This document shows, piece after piece, positions 32,695-42,669 of a stretch of 64,000 nucleotides of DNA. The notes beneath the pieces are model-generated. The model made no database searches and had not been told where the DNA came from. It saw only the letters and a list, made by a program, of their open reading frames with translations. Each line of letters starts with the position of its first letter. Position 1 is the stretch's first letter. This stretch comes from Terripilifer ovatus (GTDB lineage: Bacteria; Pseudomonadota; Alphaproteobacteria; Rhizobiales; Beijerinckiaceae), in NCBI GenBank assembly GCA_029222685.1, contig JARHVB010000020.1:62001-126000 (forward strand), written 5' to 3'. The position numbers and the translations under genes are program-made.

Positions 32695-33546
32695 TCAGGC
32701 GCGGCGGAACAGCCGCGAAATCCACGACCCCTGGCTTTCGGCAGGGCTCAGGCCGCCGCCGGCGAGCAGCGTATAGGCGTCCTTGTACCATTGGCCATCG
32801 GGATAATTGTGCCCGAGAACGGCCGCGGCGGTTTGCGCTTCATTGGTGATTCCAAGCGCCAGATAGGCTTCGGTCAGGCGATAGAGTGCTTCTTCCGCAT
32901 GCCGCGTCGTCTGGTACTTGCCGAGCACTTCGCGGAAGCGGTTGATCGCCGCAGTATAGTTCTTGCGGCCGAGATAGAAGCGGCCGACCGACATTTCCTT
33001 GCCCGCAAGCTGGTCGCGGGCGACATTCATCTTGTACTTCGCTTCTTCAACGTACTCGGACTTGGGGAATTTCTCGATCAATTGCGAGAAAATCTTCACC
33101 GCTTCTTCCGCCCGCTCCTGGTCGCGGGTGATGTCGGGAATCTGGTTATACATCGACATGCCGGCGAGATAATAGGCATAGGGCGTCTCGGGCGTCGACG
33201 GATACAGGCCGACATAGCGCTTCGCAGCCGACAGCGCCTCGTCGTATTTCTGGCCTTCGTAATTGGAATAGGCGATCATGATGAGGCCCTTGCGGGACCA
33301 TTGCGAGAATGGGAACTGCTTTTCGAGTTCGCCGAATTTCTTCGCGGCACCGTCATGGTCGCGCTTCTGCAGGCGCACCAGGCCCTGATCGTAAATGTCT
33401 TCAGCCGGCTCATCGGCCAGCAGTTTGGTTTCGTATTTTTCGCCGCCGAACGGGTTGAACGATTCGATCGTTGAACAGCCGGCGGCCGGCAGCAGCAAAA
33501 GGCCGAGTGCGAGAAGCCGCAGGCAGACTCCCGACTTGACCGCCAT
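32695..33546 (-). CDS. bamD: Outer-membrane assembly lipoprotein BamD
   Basis: 283 residues from ATG 33546; a start 15 codons upstream (33591) is also possible. The signal peptide ends in the lipobox LPAAGC, so the mature protein is lipid-anchored to the outer membrane. The rest is built of five TPR repeats (DIYDQGLVRLQKRDHDGAAK, then KGLIMIAYSNYEGQKYDEAL and others), as in BamD/ComL. It is an essential part of the BAM complex that inserts beta-barrel proteins. Located between lpxC and recN. Confidence 0.93.
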   Translation of the reverse strand: MAVKSGVCLRLLALGLLLLPAAGCSTIESFNPFGGEKYETKLLADEPAEDIYDQGLVRLQKRDHDGAAKKFGELEKQFPFSQWSRKGLIMIAYSNYEGQKYDEALSAAKRYVGLYPSTPETPYAYYLAGMSMYNQIPDITRDQERAEEAVKIFSQLIEKFPKSEYVEEAKYKMNVARDQLAGKEMSVGRFYLGRKNYTAAINRFREVLGKYQTTRHAEEALYRLTEAYLALGITNEAQTAAAVLGHNYPDGQWYKDAYTLLAGGGLSPAESQGSWISRLFRRA

Positions 33547-33861
33547 CTGTCCGGCGGAGAACTGGGAACGCTGGTGCTCGACACGCATCATTGGGAAAAC
33601 TCATGCGAATGGGATGCAAACGGGATATTCGAAACGTCGTATCGCCGCACCTCCCCTTGGCAGCCCGAACGAGGGCTCCCTGGACGGTCCGGAATTCACG
33701 CAGCTTTTACCTTAAAACAATGACGAACGCCACAGGCCTGCAGCGTCCCTAGTGACAAGGTAAATACGGCTAAAGTCAGCCCGAAAGCCAACGTGGCGGT
33801 GCTTTGCGCTGACATTTCCGTTTGTTCCGGCGAGATCACGCAGACAGCCCGCGCCGCCCGA

Positions 33862-34794
33862 TCACGAATGATCGGCGGCGAAAGCCGGCGCTGCGGCCAG
33901 AACCGCTTCCATCGCACCGCTGCGGCGACGCCGCGGCGCTTCAACGATCTCATAAGCGTTCGGATCGGCGAAGAGGGCCTCGAGCACCGCGACATTCATG
34001 CGATGGCCGCCGCAATAGGAGCGGTAGGTGCCGAGAATCGGGCTTCCCGCCAGCGCCAGATCGCCGATGGCGTCGAGCGTCTTGTGACGGACGAATTCAT
34101 CGGCGAAACGCAGACCTTCCGGATTGAGGATGCGATCGTCTTCGATAGCGACGGAATTTTCCAGCGACGCCCCAAGTGCGAAACCGGCCTTCCACAGCCG
34201 TTCCACATCGCGCAGGAAGCCGAACGTCCGGGCCCGCGCGATATCGCGACGGAAGCACGAAGGATCGAGATCGACGACGGCTTTCTGCCGGCCGACGATC
34301 GATTGCTCGAAATCAATCTCGACTTCGAGGCGGAACCCGTGATTCGAGGGGCGCAGTTCCGAAAACATGCGGCCGTGTTCGACACGGACAGGCTTCAATA
34401 TTCTGAGATAGGAGCGCGGCGCATCGAGTTCGACGATGCCGGCCAGATCAATCCCCTCGACGAAATCAGCCGCCGATCCGTCCATGATCGGAACTTCCGG
34501 CCCGTCGATTTCGACGGTCGCATTGTCGACCCCAAGGCCGCACAAAGCCGACAACAGATGTTCGATGGTCGAGACATCGCTCTCGCCAATCACCGTGCAT
34601 AGCTCGGTCTTGCAGACACTGGACCAGATGGCGGGAATTGCTTTTTCCGATCCGTCCTCGAACCGGCGGATGAAAACGATACCGGAATCAGCTTCGGCCG
34701 GCTGCAGAACCATGCGCACGGGAGAGTTGGAATGGACGCCGACGCCACGAAACGTGACGCTTTCGCGCAAAGTCGTCTGTCGAGAATAAACCAT
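33862..34794 (-). CDS. lpxC: UDP-3-O-acyl-N-acetylglucosamine deacetylase
   Basis: 310 residues. Zinc amidase of the first committed step of lipid A synthesis. The N-terminal half starts RQTTLRESVTFRGVGVHSNS; zinc ligands are His in STIEHLLSAL, and His and Asp in RHKTLDAIGDLAL; the catalytic base region PIMDGSAADFV is present. The C-terminus carries GTYRSYCGGHRMNVAVLEAL, including a catalytic histidine. Separated from ftsZ by 391 bases with a terminator, so it has its own promoter. Confidence 0.96.
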   Translation of the reverse strand: MVYSRQTTLRESVTFRGVGVHSNSPVRMVLQPAEADSGIVFIRRFEDGSEKAIPAIWSSVCKTELCTVIGESDVSTIEHLLSALCGLGVDNATVEIDGPEVPIMDGSAADFVEGIDLAGIVELDAPRSYLRILKPVRVEHGRMFSELRPSNHGFRLEVEIDFEQSIVGRQKAVVDLDPSCFRRDIARARTFGFLRDVERLWKAGFALGASLENSVAIEDDRILNPEGLRFADEFVRHKTLDAIGDLALAGSPILGTYRSYCGGHRMNVAVLEALFADPNAYEIVEAPRRRRSGAMEAVLAAAPAFAADHS

Positions 34795-35120
34795 AAATGC
34801 CCGATACCCCTAAGGACCCCCCAACTCCCGGGCCCGGTCCAAAACTCAAGTTACCGCTGCCTCCGGTCGAAACGCGACCAAGATGGCCAACACTGCTGTA
34901 GCGACCGAAAGACAATGCCCTTGTCTTTAAATTTCGATGAGACAGATGTGCAGACGGGAACCCGAAGTCGCCTTCAGCGAAACAAATCACTGCGCTAACT
35001 TCCTGATTCAGGATACGCGCCCCCATACCTGTCGCAAAATCACGCTTTCTTACGGTCTGTTACAAACTAACCATTCTGATCAGTCGCTCGCGTACGGTAA
35101 AATTTTACAACTAAAATCAA
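34795..35120. promoter_or_regulatory. lpxC upstream region
   Basis: Non-coding stretch between the ftsZ terminator and lpxC that must hold the lpxC promoter. It contains an A/T-rich 8-bp hairpin AAAGACAA/TTGTCTTT with a 5-base loop (34908-34928), about 115 bases before the lpxC start, and a perfect 12-bp palindrome (35097-35108). I see no other gene in it. Confidence 0.5.
35097..35108. promoter_or_regulatory. Perfect 12-bp palindrome upstream of lpxC
   Basis: GTAAAATTTTAC reads the same on both strands and sits just after the ftsZ terminator. It could be an operator for lpxC, but its distance to the lpxC start is about 300 bases and no cognate regulator is near. Confidence 0.3.
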
Positions 35121-35154
35121 ATAGATAAAACCCTGCGCCACGAGAGCGCAGGGT
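35121..35154 (-). terminator. Intrinsic terminator of the dcw operon after ftsZ
   Basis: Read on the minus strand, ACCCTGCGC and GCGCAGGGT form a perfect 9-bp stem with a 7-base loop, followed by TTTTATCTATTTGATTTTAG. It lies 31 bases after the ftsZ stop. Clear rho-independent terminator form; it separates ftsZ from lpxC. Confidence 0.85.
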
Positions 35155-35185
35155 GTTGATAAGAGACCTTGCAGCGCCTGTTTTT

Positions 35186-36973
35186 TCAATTCGCCTGACG
35201 GCGCAGAAAAGCAGGGATTTCGAACTGGTCATCTTCGCTTTGACGCGGCTGCGGAGCGATTCGGCCATGCAGGTCGAGCTGGGCCTGCGGCGCGCGCGCA
35301 GGAGCCGGCGCAGCCGGTGCCCGCTTTGCATATTCGGCATGCACGCCTGAAGGATGCGCGCCCGAAGCCTGGCGCGGAGCCGCCGGAGCCAGAGACACCG
35401 GCGACGGAGCCGGCTGGCGCGCCGGCGGTGCGGCCTGCCATTGCTGCGGTGCGGCGGGCTCTTCGGATCGGTTAAGACCGAAGGCGGCAATCCGCTCGAG
35501 CAGGCCGCGACGGCGCGTTTCGAACCCGCCCTGCTGGCCGGCGGCGTCACCGCGCTGGGCGCGGATCTGGTCCTGCACGGGTTGCGGCAGTTCTTCGATC
35601 CGCGGCATGCGGGTCGGACGCACGGCCACCGGCGGAATGAAAGCCGGCGCCGGCTGCTCCGCCTGCGGTGCAGCGGTGATGGCGGCCCGCTCGGCCAGAA
35701 CCGCAGCGGCGCGGTGGCGCAGCGCCTCGAGCGCCACTTCCTGCTGCTGGGCATGGATCATCTGCGGCGTCGGCGCCTGCTGAACCGGCGCAGCCTGGGG
35801 TGCCGGCGCGTAATATTGCTGCGGTTGAAGAGCCGGGGCCATCGGCACGGGCTCGGCCGGCGCGGCATAGGTCGTCACCTCGACCGGCTGCTGCATCATC
35901 TGCGGGGCGGCGGCGGGGGCCGCGGCGCGCGGGGCCGACTGGGCGCGCAGCTTCTGCGCCACCTCGGCGATGCGCGCTTCGGCGGCGTTCAATTCGTTGA
36001 CGTTCGCCGGCTGGTCGATGCCGGTCGCCACCACCGAAACGCGGACGATGCCGTCGAGCGATTCGTCGAAGGTCGCGCCGAGAATGATGTTGGCGTCTTC
36101 ATCGACTTCCTGGCGGATGCGGCTTGCCGCTTCGTCCACTTCATAAAGGGTCAGGTCGTTGCCGCCGGTGATCGAGATCAGCAGGCCGCGGGCGCCGCGC
36201 ATCGACGTCTCGTCGAGCAGCGGATTGGAGATCGCCGCTTCCGCCGCGTGAATGGCGCGCTTCTCGCCGGAGGCCTCGCCCGTGCCCATCATCGCCTTGC
36301 CCATGTCGCGCATGACGGCGCGCACGTCGGCGAAGTCGAGGTTGATCAGGCCTTCCTTGACCATCAGATCGGTGATGCAGGCGACGCCGGAGTAGAGCAC
36401 CTGGTCGGCCATCGCGAAAGCGTCGGCAAAGGTGGTCCGCTCGTTGGCGACGCGGAACAGATTCTGGTTGGGAATGACGATCAGCGTGTCGACCGCATTC
36501 TGCAGGTCGTTGATGCCGGTCTCGGCCGTGCGCATGCGCCGCACGCCTTCGAACTGGAAGGGCTTGGTGACGACGCCGACCGTGAGAATGCCCATCTCGC
36601 GGGCGCAGCGCGCGATCACCGGCGCAGCGCCGGTTCCAGTGCCGCCGCCCATGCCGCCGGTGACGAACACCATATGCGCACCGGCCAGGTGATCACGGAT
36701 TTCCTCGAGCGCTTCCTCGGCCGCGGCACGGCCGACTTCCGGATGCGAGCCGGCGCCGAGACCCTCGGTCACCTGCAGGCCCATCTGAATGATGCGCTCG
36801 GCGCGCGAGGCGGTCAGCGCCTGGGCATCCGTATTGGCGACGATGAAATCGACGCCCGTCAGCCCGGAGACGATCATGTTGTTGACCGCATTGCCGCCGG
36901 CTCCGCCGACGCCGCACACCATGATGCGGGGCTTCAGTTCTCTGAGTTCGGGCGCCTTCAGGTTAATAGACAT
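35186..36973 (-). CDS. ftsZ: Cell division protein FtsZ
   Basis: 595 residues. Tubulin-like GTPase forming the Z ring. The globular part (about 15-320) has [14 protein letters not shown], the GTP signature [16 protein letters not shown] (about 107-120) and the T7 region [13 protein letters not shown] very long alanine/proline/glutamine-rich linker (about 330-580), typical of Hyphomicrobiales, leads to the conserved C-terminal peptide [15 protein letters not shown] that binds FtsA. ATG 36973 is chosen (GAGG upstream, normal [15 protein letters not shown] start); the frame is open to 37066. Last gene of dcw. Confidence 0.97.
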   Translation of the reverse strand: MSINLKAPELRELKPRIMVCGVGGAGGNAVNNMIVSGLTGVDFIVANTDAQALTASRAERIIQMGLQVTEGLGAGSHPEVGRAAAEEALEEIRDHLAGAHMVFVTGGMGGGTGTGAAPVIARCAREMGILTVGVVTKPFQFEGVRRMRTAETGINDLQNAVDTLIVIPNQNLFRVANERTTFADAFAMADQVLYSGVACITDLMVKEGLINLDFADVRAVMRDMGKAMMGTGEASGEKRAIHAAEAAISNPLLDETSMRGARGLLISITGGNDLTLYEVDEAASRIRQEVDEDANIILGATFDESLDGIVRVSVVATGIDQPANVNELNAAEARIAEVAQKLRAQSAPRAAAPAAAPQMMQQPVEVTTYAAPAEPVPMAPALQPQQYYAPAPQAAPVQQAPTPQMIHAQQQEVALEALRHRAAAVLAERAAITAAPQAEQPAPAFIPPVAVRPTRMPRIEELPQPVQDQIRAQRGDAAGQQGGFETRRRGLLERIAAFGLNRSEEPAAPQQWQAAPPARQPAPSPVSLAPAAPRQASGAHPSGVHAEYAKRAPAAPAPARAPQAQLDLHGRIAPQPRQSEDDQFEIPAFLRRQAN

Positions 36974-37089
36974 TTTTGGCCTCACATATTTGGACGCCGC
37001 GCGCCCGGGTTTCATTTCAATTCGCCGTCTGCTCGTTCCGTCTGCCGGACATGGCTGCCGCACCATGCCGGCTTCCGGTCAGAAGTTCT

Positions 37090-38403
37090 TCAGAAGTTCT
37101 TGCGCAACCAGTTCACCACATTGCCGATATAACCGTCGGTTCCCGTCATCTGCATCAGTCCGCGCGCGCGCGGTTCGAAATGTTCGATGCCGGAGACTTG
37201 CGGATAGACAAGAAGCCCCACCGCCGCAGCGAACGCCGGATTGTCGGCGGACGCCGGCAGCCCTTGTACGCCAAGCGGACGGCCGAGCCGGACCTGGCCC
37301 GGAATCAGGCGGCGCACCAGTTCGGGCAAGCCCGTGAGCTGGCTGGCGCCGCCCGTCAGAATCATTTGTCCGCCTTGCGGCGCATAGCCGGCAGCCGCGA
37401 GCCGGTCGCGCACCAGTTCGATGATTTCCTCAACTCTCGGCTTGATGATGCGCACCAGTTGCGACTTCGCCATATGGGTCGGATGATCGACATCGTCACC
37501 CACATGCGTCACCGCAATCGTTTCGCGATCGTCTGACGCCGATGGAATACAGGATCCGTAATAGGTCTTCAGGCGCTCGCTGTCGGCCAGGCGCATCGTC
37601 AATCCACGTGCAATGTCCATGGTGATATGATTGCCGCCGACAGCGACCGCATCCACGTGCACGATCCGGCCGCCACTGAAAATGGCGATCGATGTCGTGC
37701 CGCCGCCGAGATCGACCACCGTGGTGCCGAGATCGGCCTCGTCGTCGACGAGCGCGGCAAGTCCCGACGCATAGGGTGTCGCCACCATGGCCTCGATGTC
37801 GAGATGGCAGCGCTCCACCGCCAGCATCAGATTGCGCGCCGCCGCAATATCCGAGCTGATGACATGCATATGGGCGCCGAGCTGGTCGCCGATCATGTCC
37901 ATCGGGTCCTGCACCTGCTGCGTGCCGTCGAGCGAGAAACTGGTCGGCAGCGAGTGCAGCACCATGCGGCCCTCGACCGCCGTGCGCGAAGCCGCGGCCT
38001 CCAGCACGCGATGGATTTCATAGTCGCCGACCGCGTTGCCGCCGATGTTGATGGCGGCGCTGTAGCGATGCGACGTGAGGCGGCCGCCGGTGATGTTGAC
38101 GATGACGCTTTCGACCTGCACGCCGGCCATGCGTTCGGCCGCATCGACCGCATGGCGGATGGCCTGTTCGGCCTCGTCCATGTCGACGACCGCGCCGCCC
38201 TTCATGCCGCGGGAGCGTTGATGACCGATGCCCAGAATCCGGCAGCGGTGGGTGCGGCCGCGCAACACGTCCGATTGCTCAGCCGGCACCAGCCGCGCGA
38301 TCAGGCAGGCGACCTTCGACGTACCGACATCGAGAACACAGAGGATGGCGCTCTTGCGTGCCGACAACGGCTTGATGCGAGGTGCAACGCTATAGCCGCT
38401 CAT
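37090..38403 (-). CDS. ftsA: Cell division protein FtsA
   Basis: 437 residues. Actin-like ATPase that tethers FtsZ to the membrane. Phosphate-binding motifs LDVGTSKVACLI and VVDLGGGTTSIAIF are intact, the 1C (SHS2) domain lies at about residues 95-170, and the C-terminus GYIGNVVNWLRKNF is the amphipathic membrane helix. Its start overlaps the ftsQ stop by four bases; ftsZ follows 116 bases later. Confidence 0.96.
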   Translation of the reverse strand: MSGYSVAPRIKPLSARKSAILCVLDVGTSKVACLIARLVPAEQSDVLRGRTHRCRILGIGHQRSRGMKGGAVVDMDEAEQAIRHAVDAAERMAGVQVESVIVNITGGRLTSHRYSAAINIGGNAVGDYEIHRVLEAAASRTAVEGRMVLHSLPTSFSLDGTQQVQDPMDMIGDQLGAHMHVISSDIAAARNLMLAVERCHLDIEAMVATPYASGLAALVDDEADLGTTVVDLGGGTTSIAIFSGGRIVHVDAVAVGGNHITMDIARGLTMRLADSERLKTYYGSCIPSASDDRETIAVTHVGDDVDHPTHMAKSQLVRIIKPRVEEIIELVRDRLAAAGYAPQGGQMILTGGASQLTGLPELVRRLIPGQVRLGRPLGVQGLPASADNPAFAAAVGLLVYPQVSGIEHFEPRARGLMQMTGTDGYIGNVVNWLRKNF

Positions 38404-39392
38404 GCCGGACCCCTTTTGGACGAGGGCTTCTTGGCGAGAGCTTCCGCACGCTGCGCCGCCGCGTCTTCGGAAAGGCGGACGACGAGTTTACCGGGAACGC
38501 GCAAATCGACCGTGATGATGTCTTTCTCGAGCACGCGGTAATCACGCTCCAGACCGGCGAGCTTGGAGACCGCGATCTCCGGTGATTGTTCGGGAAGCTT
38601 GACATCGATGCCGGAATTCAATTTCAGGTTCCACCGCCGCTGCGAGATGAGAACGCCGGCGCGGATCTTCGAGCGCATGTCGCCCGCCGCTTCGACGATC
38701 TTGAGATATTCGCCCACCCGCTTGTTGGCGCCCTCGCCGACGACGAAGGGCAAATGCGCAAAGCGATCGTCCTTCACCGCGTCGATCACCGTGCCGTCGG
38801 CGGCAACGACGGCGACATCGCCGTCCTTCTGCCAAAGGGCATTGGCGCCGCGCTCGGTCACGTCGATCAGCAGGCGGTCTGGATAGAGCTTGCGGACGCT
38901 GGCCTGCTCGACGAGCGGCAGCGTCTTCAGATTGTCACGCATCTGAGCCGCGTTGATGAACAACAGCGAATTGCGTTCGCTGACGCCGCTCGCGGCGAGA
39001 ATCTCCTGTGTGGTGAGCTCGCGCTGGCCGGTGATCGTGATGGCGTGGAGGCCAAAACCGAAGACGCGGGCGATGGTGTCGGCCAGGCTGCCGTTCTCGG
39101 CAATGAAGACGTCGTAGCTGCCGCCGCGCACCGAGCCGTAAATGCCCACGAAGGCCGCGAAAACAAGCACCAGCAAGGTGCCGAACCCGCGCCGCGTGAC
39201 GAGATGGTAGACACGCCCGAGCGTGTCGCCGCGGCGCGCGCGACGGCGCGGCCGCACGGCCGGCAGCCGGCGCGGCGCGATCGCAACGCTTTTTCCGCTT
39301 ACATGCATCCCGGCCGCCGCAACCTGGGTTGCGGGCGCCAAAGAGGTAAGAACCTCCCCTACCGGTCGCAGGAGGCGTCTTCCACCATCCAT
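38400..39392 (-). CDS. ftsQ: Cell division protein FtsQ
   Basis: 330 residues. A basic cytoplasmic N-terminus (PRRLPAVRPRRRARRGD), one membrane helix (GTLLVLVFAAFVGIYGSVRG, about 72-90), then the POTRA domain (ITITGQRELTTQEILAASGV) and beta domain. It links early and late division proteins. The first 34 bases overlap the end of ddl in another frame, so the two are probably translationally coupled. Confidence 0.94.
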   Translation of the reverse strand: MDGGRRLLRPVGEVLTSLAPATQVAAAGMHVSGKSVAIAPRRLPAVRPRRRARRGDTLGRVYHLVTRRGFGTLLVLVFAAFVGIYGSVRGGSYDVFIAENGSLADTIARVFGFGLHAITITGQRELTTQEILAASGVSERNSLLFINAAQMRDNLKTLPLVEQASVRKLYPDRLLIDVTERGANALWQKDGDVAVVAADGTVIDAVKDDRFAHLPFVVGEGANKRVGEYLKIVEAAGDMRSKIRAGVLISQRRWNLKLNSGIDVKLPEQSPEIAVSKLAGLERDYRVLEKDIITVDLRVPGKLVVRLSEDAAAQRAEALAKKPSSKRGPA

Positions 39393-40282
39393 CGAACAAG
39401 CTCACCGAACGAAAAACCGGCATATGCCGCGAGTTCGGGCACAAGAGAGGTCTCGGTCATACCCGGCTGGGTATTGACCTCCAGTACGACCAATTCACCG
39501 GTCCCCCCGGGTCCATCGTCGTAACGAAAGTCGCTACGGCTCACGCCGCGGCATCCAAGAGCTTTATGCGCCCTTAACGACAACTGTTGAATCGTTAGGT
39601 AAATATTTTCTTTAATTTTCGCCGGGAGGATGTGAATTGATCCACCTTTTGCATATTTCGCGTTGTAATCGTACCAGCCGCCGTCCGCGGCGCGGATATC
39701 GATCACATCGAGGGCCCGGTCGCCCATCACGGCGCAGGTCAGCTCCCGCCCGCCGACAAATGATTCTGCAAGGATTTCATCGCCGTATTTCCAGTCTTCG
39801 CGAGTCAGTTCCTGCGGCGGATGCGGCTGGTCCCCGGTGACGATAAAGACCCCGTAGGAAGACCCCTCGGCGATCGGTTTCAGCACATATGGCGGCGTTA
39901 ACATATGTGTCCGCGCTGCGTCGAAACGGTTAACGACCATGCCCTTGGGAACCGGCACGCCGGCCGCCGCCATGATGGTTTTTGCCATGACCTTGTTCAT
40001 GGCGAGCGCCGAGGCCAGCACCCCGGAATGGGTATAGGGGATGCGCAGGACCTCGAGAATGCCCTGGATGGTGCCGTCCTCGCCGGTCGGCCCGTGCAAG
40101 GCATTGAAGGCGACGTCGGGGCGCATTTCGCCTAGTCGCGCCGAAATATTGCGGTCGACGTCGACGCGCGTGACCCGATAACCGACGCTCTCCAGCGCTT
40201 TGGCGCAGGCATTGCCGGAATTCAGCGACACCTCGCGCTCGGAAGACCAGCCGCCCATCAGGACGGCGACGTGTTTTGACAT
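39359..40282 (-). CDS. ddl: D-alanine--D-alanine ligase
   Basis: 307 residues, ATP-grasp enzyme making the D-Ala-D-Ala dipeptide for MurF. VLMGGWSSEREVSLNSG near the N-terminus, LHGPTGEDGTIQGILE, YVLKPIAEGSSYGV (ATP lysine and triple loop), GGRELTCAVMGDRALDV and LEVNTQPGMTETSLVPE (metal and substrate) are all present. GGAGAATATAG precedes ATG 40282. A 260-base gap upstream suggests an internal promoter of the dcw cluster. Confidence 0.96.
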   Translation of the reverse strand: MSKHVAVLMGGWSSEREVSLNSGNACAKALESVGYRVTRVDVDRNISARLGEMRPDVAFNALHGPTGEDGTIQGILEVLRIPYTHSGVLASALAMNKVMAKTIMAAAGVPVPKGMVVNRFDAARTHMLTPPYVLKPIAEGSSYGVFIVTGDQPHPPQELTREDWKYGDEILAESFVGGRELTCAVMGDRALDVIDIRAADGGWYDYNAKYAKGGSIHILPAKIKENIYLTIQQLSLRAHKALGCRGVSRSDFRYDDGPGGTGELVVLEVNTQPGMTETSLVPELAAYAGFSFGELVRWMVEDASCDR

Positions 40283-40351
40283 CTATATTCTCCGACGCCT
40301 TCGCCGTGCGGCGAATCGTTCAGGACCAATCTCGCCGAATGCGTCTACGGA

Positions 40352-40359
40352 ATGGTTAA
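40352..40359 (-). promoter_or_regulatory. CtrA-type 8-mer upstream of ddl (candidate)
   Basis: On the minus strand this is TTAACCAT, the 8-mer half-site described for the cell-cycle regulator CtrA in alphaproteobacteria. It is in the only sizeable gap inside the dcw cluster (40283-40543), about 70 bases before the ddl start. One half-site can occur by chance. The same gap also holds a small CGTAC/GTACG inverted repeat and no gene. Confidence 0.3.
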
Positions 40360-40543
40360 CGGAATGGAAATTTTTCTCTCGGGCTTCTAAAGGTGTGCTG
40401 GGATTCACGTCAAACCGCGCCGAAAATGGCGGTTTTCGAGAGCCGGCAAGCTCTTTATAAAACTTGGCGTACGTTTGTACGTGAGCACCGGAAGCGCAGA
40501 GAACCGGCATTTGCAGGCCGGTATCACGTGAAGATCAGCACAT

Positions 40544-41026
40544 CTATTCCCGATGGACGGGATCTATCCACTTGACCGTTTCCGGTTTTTCGACCGGCTC
40601 GATGTCGAGGTTGATCGCTACCGCCTGGCCGTCGCTGCGCACCAGCACGCATTCCAGCACCTCGTCGCGGCTGGCGTTGATCTCCTGGTGCGGCACATAG
40701 GGCGGCACGAAGATGAAATCGCCCGGCCCCGCCTCGGCGGTGAATTCGAGCTTGTCGCCCCAGCGCATGCGCGCCTTGCCACGCACCACGAAGATGACGC
40801 TCTCGAGATGGCCGTGGTGATGCGCGCCGGTCTTGGCGTCGGGATGGATCGTCACCGTGCCTGCCCAGAGTTTCTGCGCCCCGGCGCGGGCGAAATCGAT
40901 CGCCGCCTTGCGGTCCATGCCGGGCGTGGACGGCACATTGCCATCGAGCGAATTGCCGGGAATGACTCTCACGCCATCGTGCTTCCAGCGCGGCGCTGCA
41001 TGATCGTGCGAATGATTCTCACTCAT
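40544..41026 (-). CDS. Cupin-domain protein inserted in the dcw cluster
   Basis: 160 residues, one cupin domain. Metal motif 1 is [22 protein letters not shown] (three adjacent histidines and a glutamate), motif 2 [16 protein letters not shown]. The N-terminus is histidine-rich ([12 protein letters not shown]), perhaps for metal capture. Its ATG overlaps the murB stop by four bases, so it is co-translated with murB. No cupin belongs to the standard dcw set; the role is unknown. The longer frame to 41182 is murB shadow. Confidence 0.87.
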   Translation of the reverse strand: MSENHSHDHAAPRWKHDGVRVIPGNSLDGNVPSTPGMDRKAAIDFARAGAQKLWAGTVTIHPDAKTGAHHHGHLESVIFVVRGKARMRWGDKLEFTAEAGPGDFIFVPPYVPHQEINASRDEVLECVLVRSDGQAVAINLDIEPVEKPETVKWIDPVHRE

Positions 41027-41967
41027 GTGATCTGCTCCGGTGTGGGCGCGGGATTGCCGACGCGGCGGATTTCCCAGCGCAGCTCGATGCCCGAATTGGC
41101 CTTGACGCGACGGCGCACTTCCTCGCCGAGGCCCTCGATATCGGCGGCGGTGGCACTGCCGCGGTTGATCAAAAAATTGCAATGCATGTCGCTGACCTGC
41201 GCATCGCCCATTCTGAGCCCGCGACAGCCGGCTGCGTCAATGACTTTCCACGCGCTTTGCGGCTTTGGATTGGCGAATGTCGATCCGCCGGTCTTCTCGC
41301 GGATCGGCTGCGACGCCTCCCGCGCGGCGGTGATGCGATCCATCTCGGCGGTGATGTCCTCCGGCTTGCCCGGCCTGCCCTGGAATACCGCACTGGTGAA
41401 GATGACGTCTTCCGGCACGTCGCAATGGCGATAGGAAAAGCCCATGTCGGCATGGCTGTAGACATGGATATCGCCGTTGCGGTCGACGCCGCGCGCCTCG
41501 ACCAGTACGTCGGTGGTTTCGCCGCCATGGGCGCCGGCGTTCATCCGCAGCGCCCCGCCGATGGAACCCGGAATGCCGCGGTAAAAGGCCAGCCCGTCGA
41601 TGCCAGCACCGGCGGCGACCCGCGCCAGATGCATGTCGGGAACCGCTGTGCCCGCCCGCAGGCGATGGCCGTCGAGCGCCGTGACCTCGCCGAACCCCTT
41701 GCCGCCCAGCTTGATGACGACGCCTTCGATACCGCCGTCACGCACGATGAGATTGGAACCGAGGCCTATGGTCGTGACGGCAATCTCGCGCGGCAGCATC
41801 TTCAGGAAATAGGCAAGATCGGCTTCATCGGCCGGCGTGAACAGAACCTGAGCTTCGCCGCCGACGCGAAACCAGGTGAAGGGCGCCAGCGGCTGATTGG
41901 CGACGAGACGACCGCGCAGGTTCGGCGCCCGTTCGAGAATGTCCTTGGTGATGTCCTGAAAGCTCAT
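41023..41967 (-). CDS. murB: UDP-N-acetylenolpyruvoylglucosamine reductase
   Basis: 314 residues. FAD/NADPH enzyme forming UDP-MurNAc. FAD-binding region [18 protein letters not shown], the [21 protein letters not shown] segment and the proton-donor serine in [10 protein letters not shown] mark a type II MurB. Start ATG 41967 overlaps the stop of the amidotransferase-like gene by four bases; the stop overlaps the cupin gene likewise. Usually murB directly follows murC; here another gene intervenes. Confidence 0.95.
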   Translation of the reverse strand: MSFQDITKDILERAPNLRGRLVANQPLAPFTWFRVGGEAQVLFTPADEADLAYFLKMLPREIAVTTIGLGSNLIVRDGGIEGVVIKLGGKGFGEVTALDGHRLRAGTAVPDMHLARVAAGAGIDGLAFYRGIPGSIGGALRMNAGAHGGETTDVLVEARGVDRNGDIHVYSHADMGFSYRHCDVPEDVIFTSAVFQGRPGKPEDITAEMDRITAAREASQPIREKTGGSTFANPKPQSAWKVIDAAGCRGLRMGDAQVSDMHCNFLINRGSATAADIEGLGEEVRRRVKANSGIELRWEIRRVGNPAPTPEQIT

Positions 41968-42662
41968 GCGGAGATCCCATCGAGCCAGCGCGAGAAAATC
42001 CCGGTTCCGGCACGCAAAGTGGACGGCCCGAAATCCCGGGCCTGTTGTCTGATGTCACGCGGGTCGCTTCCGGCCTTGGCCAGTTCCACCGCATGGCCGA
42101 TCAGCCATTTTTCAATCTGGTCGGGCCGCGCTTCCAGATGGAATTGCAGGCCGAGGATGTTCGCGCCAATGGCGAAGGCCTGCGTCGGACACGCGGGCGT
42201 ACGTGCAAGCCGCACGGCCTGTTCCGGCAGCTCCAGATTGTCGCCGTGCCAATGCAGAACGCGAACGCCGTCCAGCGCAGCGAGCACCGACATCCGGCCG
42301 GCATCCGACAGCGTCACCGGGCCGTAGCCGATTTCCTTCACGCTTCCAGGCGCGACGGATGCACCGAGCGCGGCCGCCATCAGTTGCGCGCCGAGACAAA
42401 TCCCCAGAGTCGGACGGCCGGACGCAAGCCGCGCGCGGATGGCCGCTATTTCGGCCCCGAGAAACGGATAGGCGTCGGTTTCATAGACGCCGATCGGTCC
42501 ACCGAGAATAATGGCGAGCTCGCCGTCCACAAATTCGTTCGCATCAATGTCGTCCACGCCCGCCTGCAGGTCGCGCACACCATAACCACGCGCCGCGACC
42601 AGGTCGCCCAATATGCCGAGGTCCTCGAAAGCGACATGCCGGAGAGCGATGCAGCTGCGCAT
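41964..42662 (-). CDS. Class I glutamine amidotransferase-like protein in the dcw cluster
   Basis: 232 residues. A class I glutaminase fold with the nucleophile elbow [10 protein letters not shown] (Cys about 89), oxyanion LGGPIGVYE and the His-Glu pair in LQFHLEA, so the triad is intact. It resembles the stand-alone GuaA-like amidotransferases of unknown partner. Seven bases after murC and overlapping murB by four, it is firmly part of the operon. Its place invites a role in amidating a peptidoglycan precursor, but that is only inference: no synthetase partner like MurT is present. Confidence 0.88.
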   Translation of the reverse strand: MRSCIALRHVAFEDLGILGDLVAARGYGVRDLQAGVDDIDANEFVDGELAIILGGPIGVYETDAYPFLGAEIAAIRARLASGRPTLGICLGAQLMAAALGASVAPGSVKEIGYGPVTLSDAGRMSVLAALDGVRVLHWHGDNLELPEQAVRLARTPACPTQAFAIGANILGLQFHLEARPDQIEKWLIGHAVELAKAGSDPRDIRQQARDFGPSTLRAGTGIFSRWLDGISA

Positions 42663-42669
42663 GGGCCAT

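Noticed and set aside
35354..37132. 592-codon plus-strand frame opposite ftsZ
   Set aside because: Antisense shadow of ftsZ with no family features or start signal.
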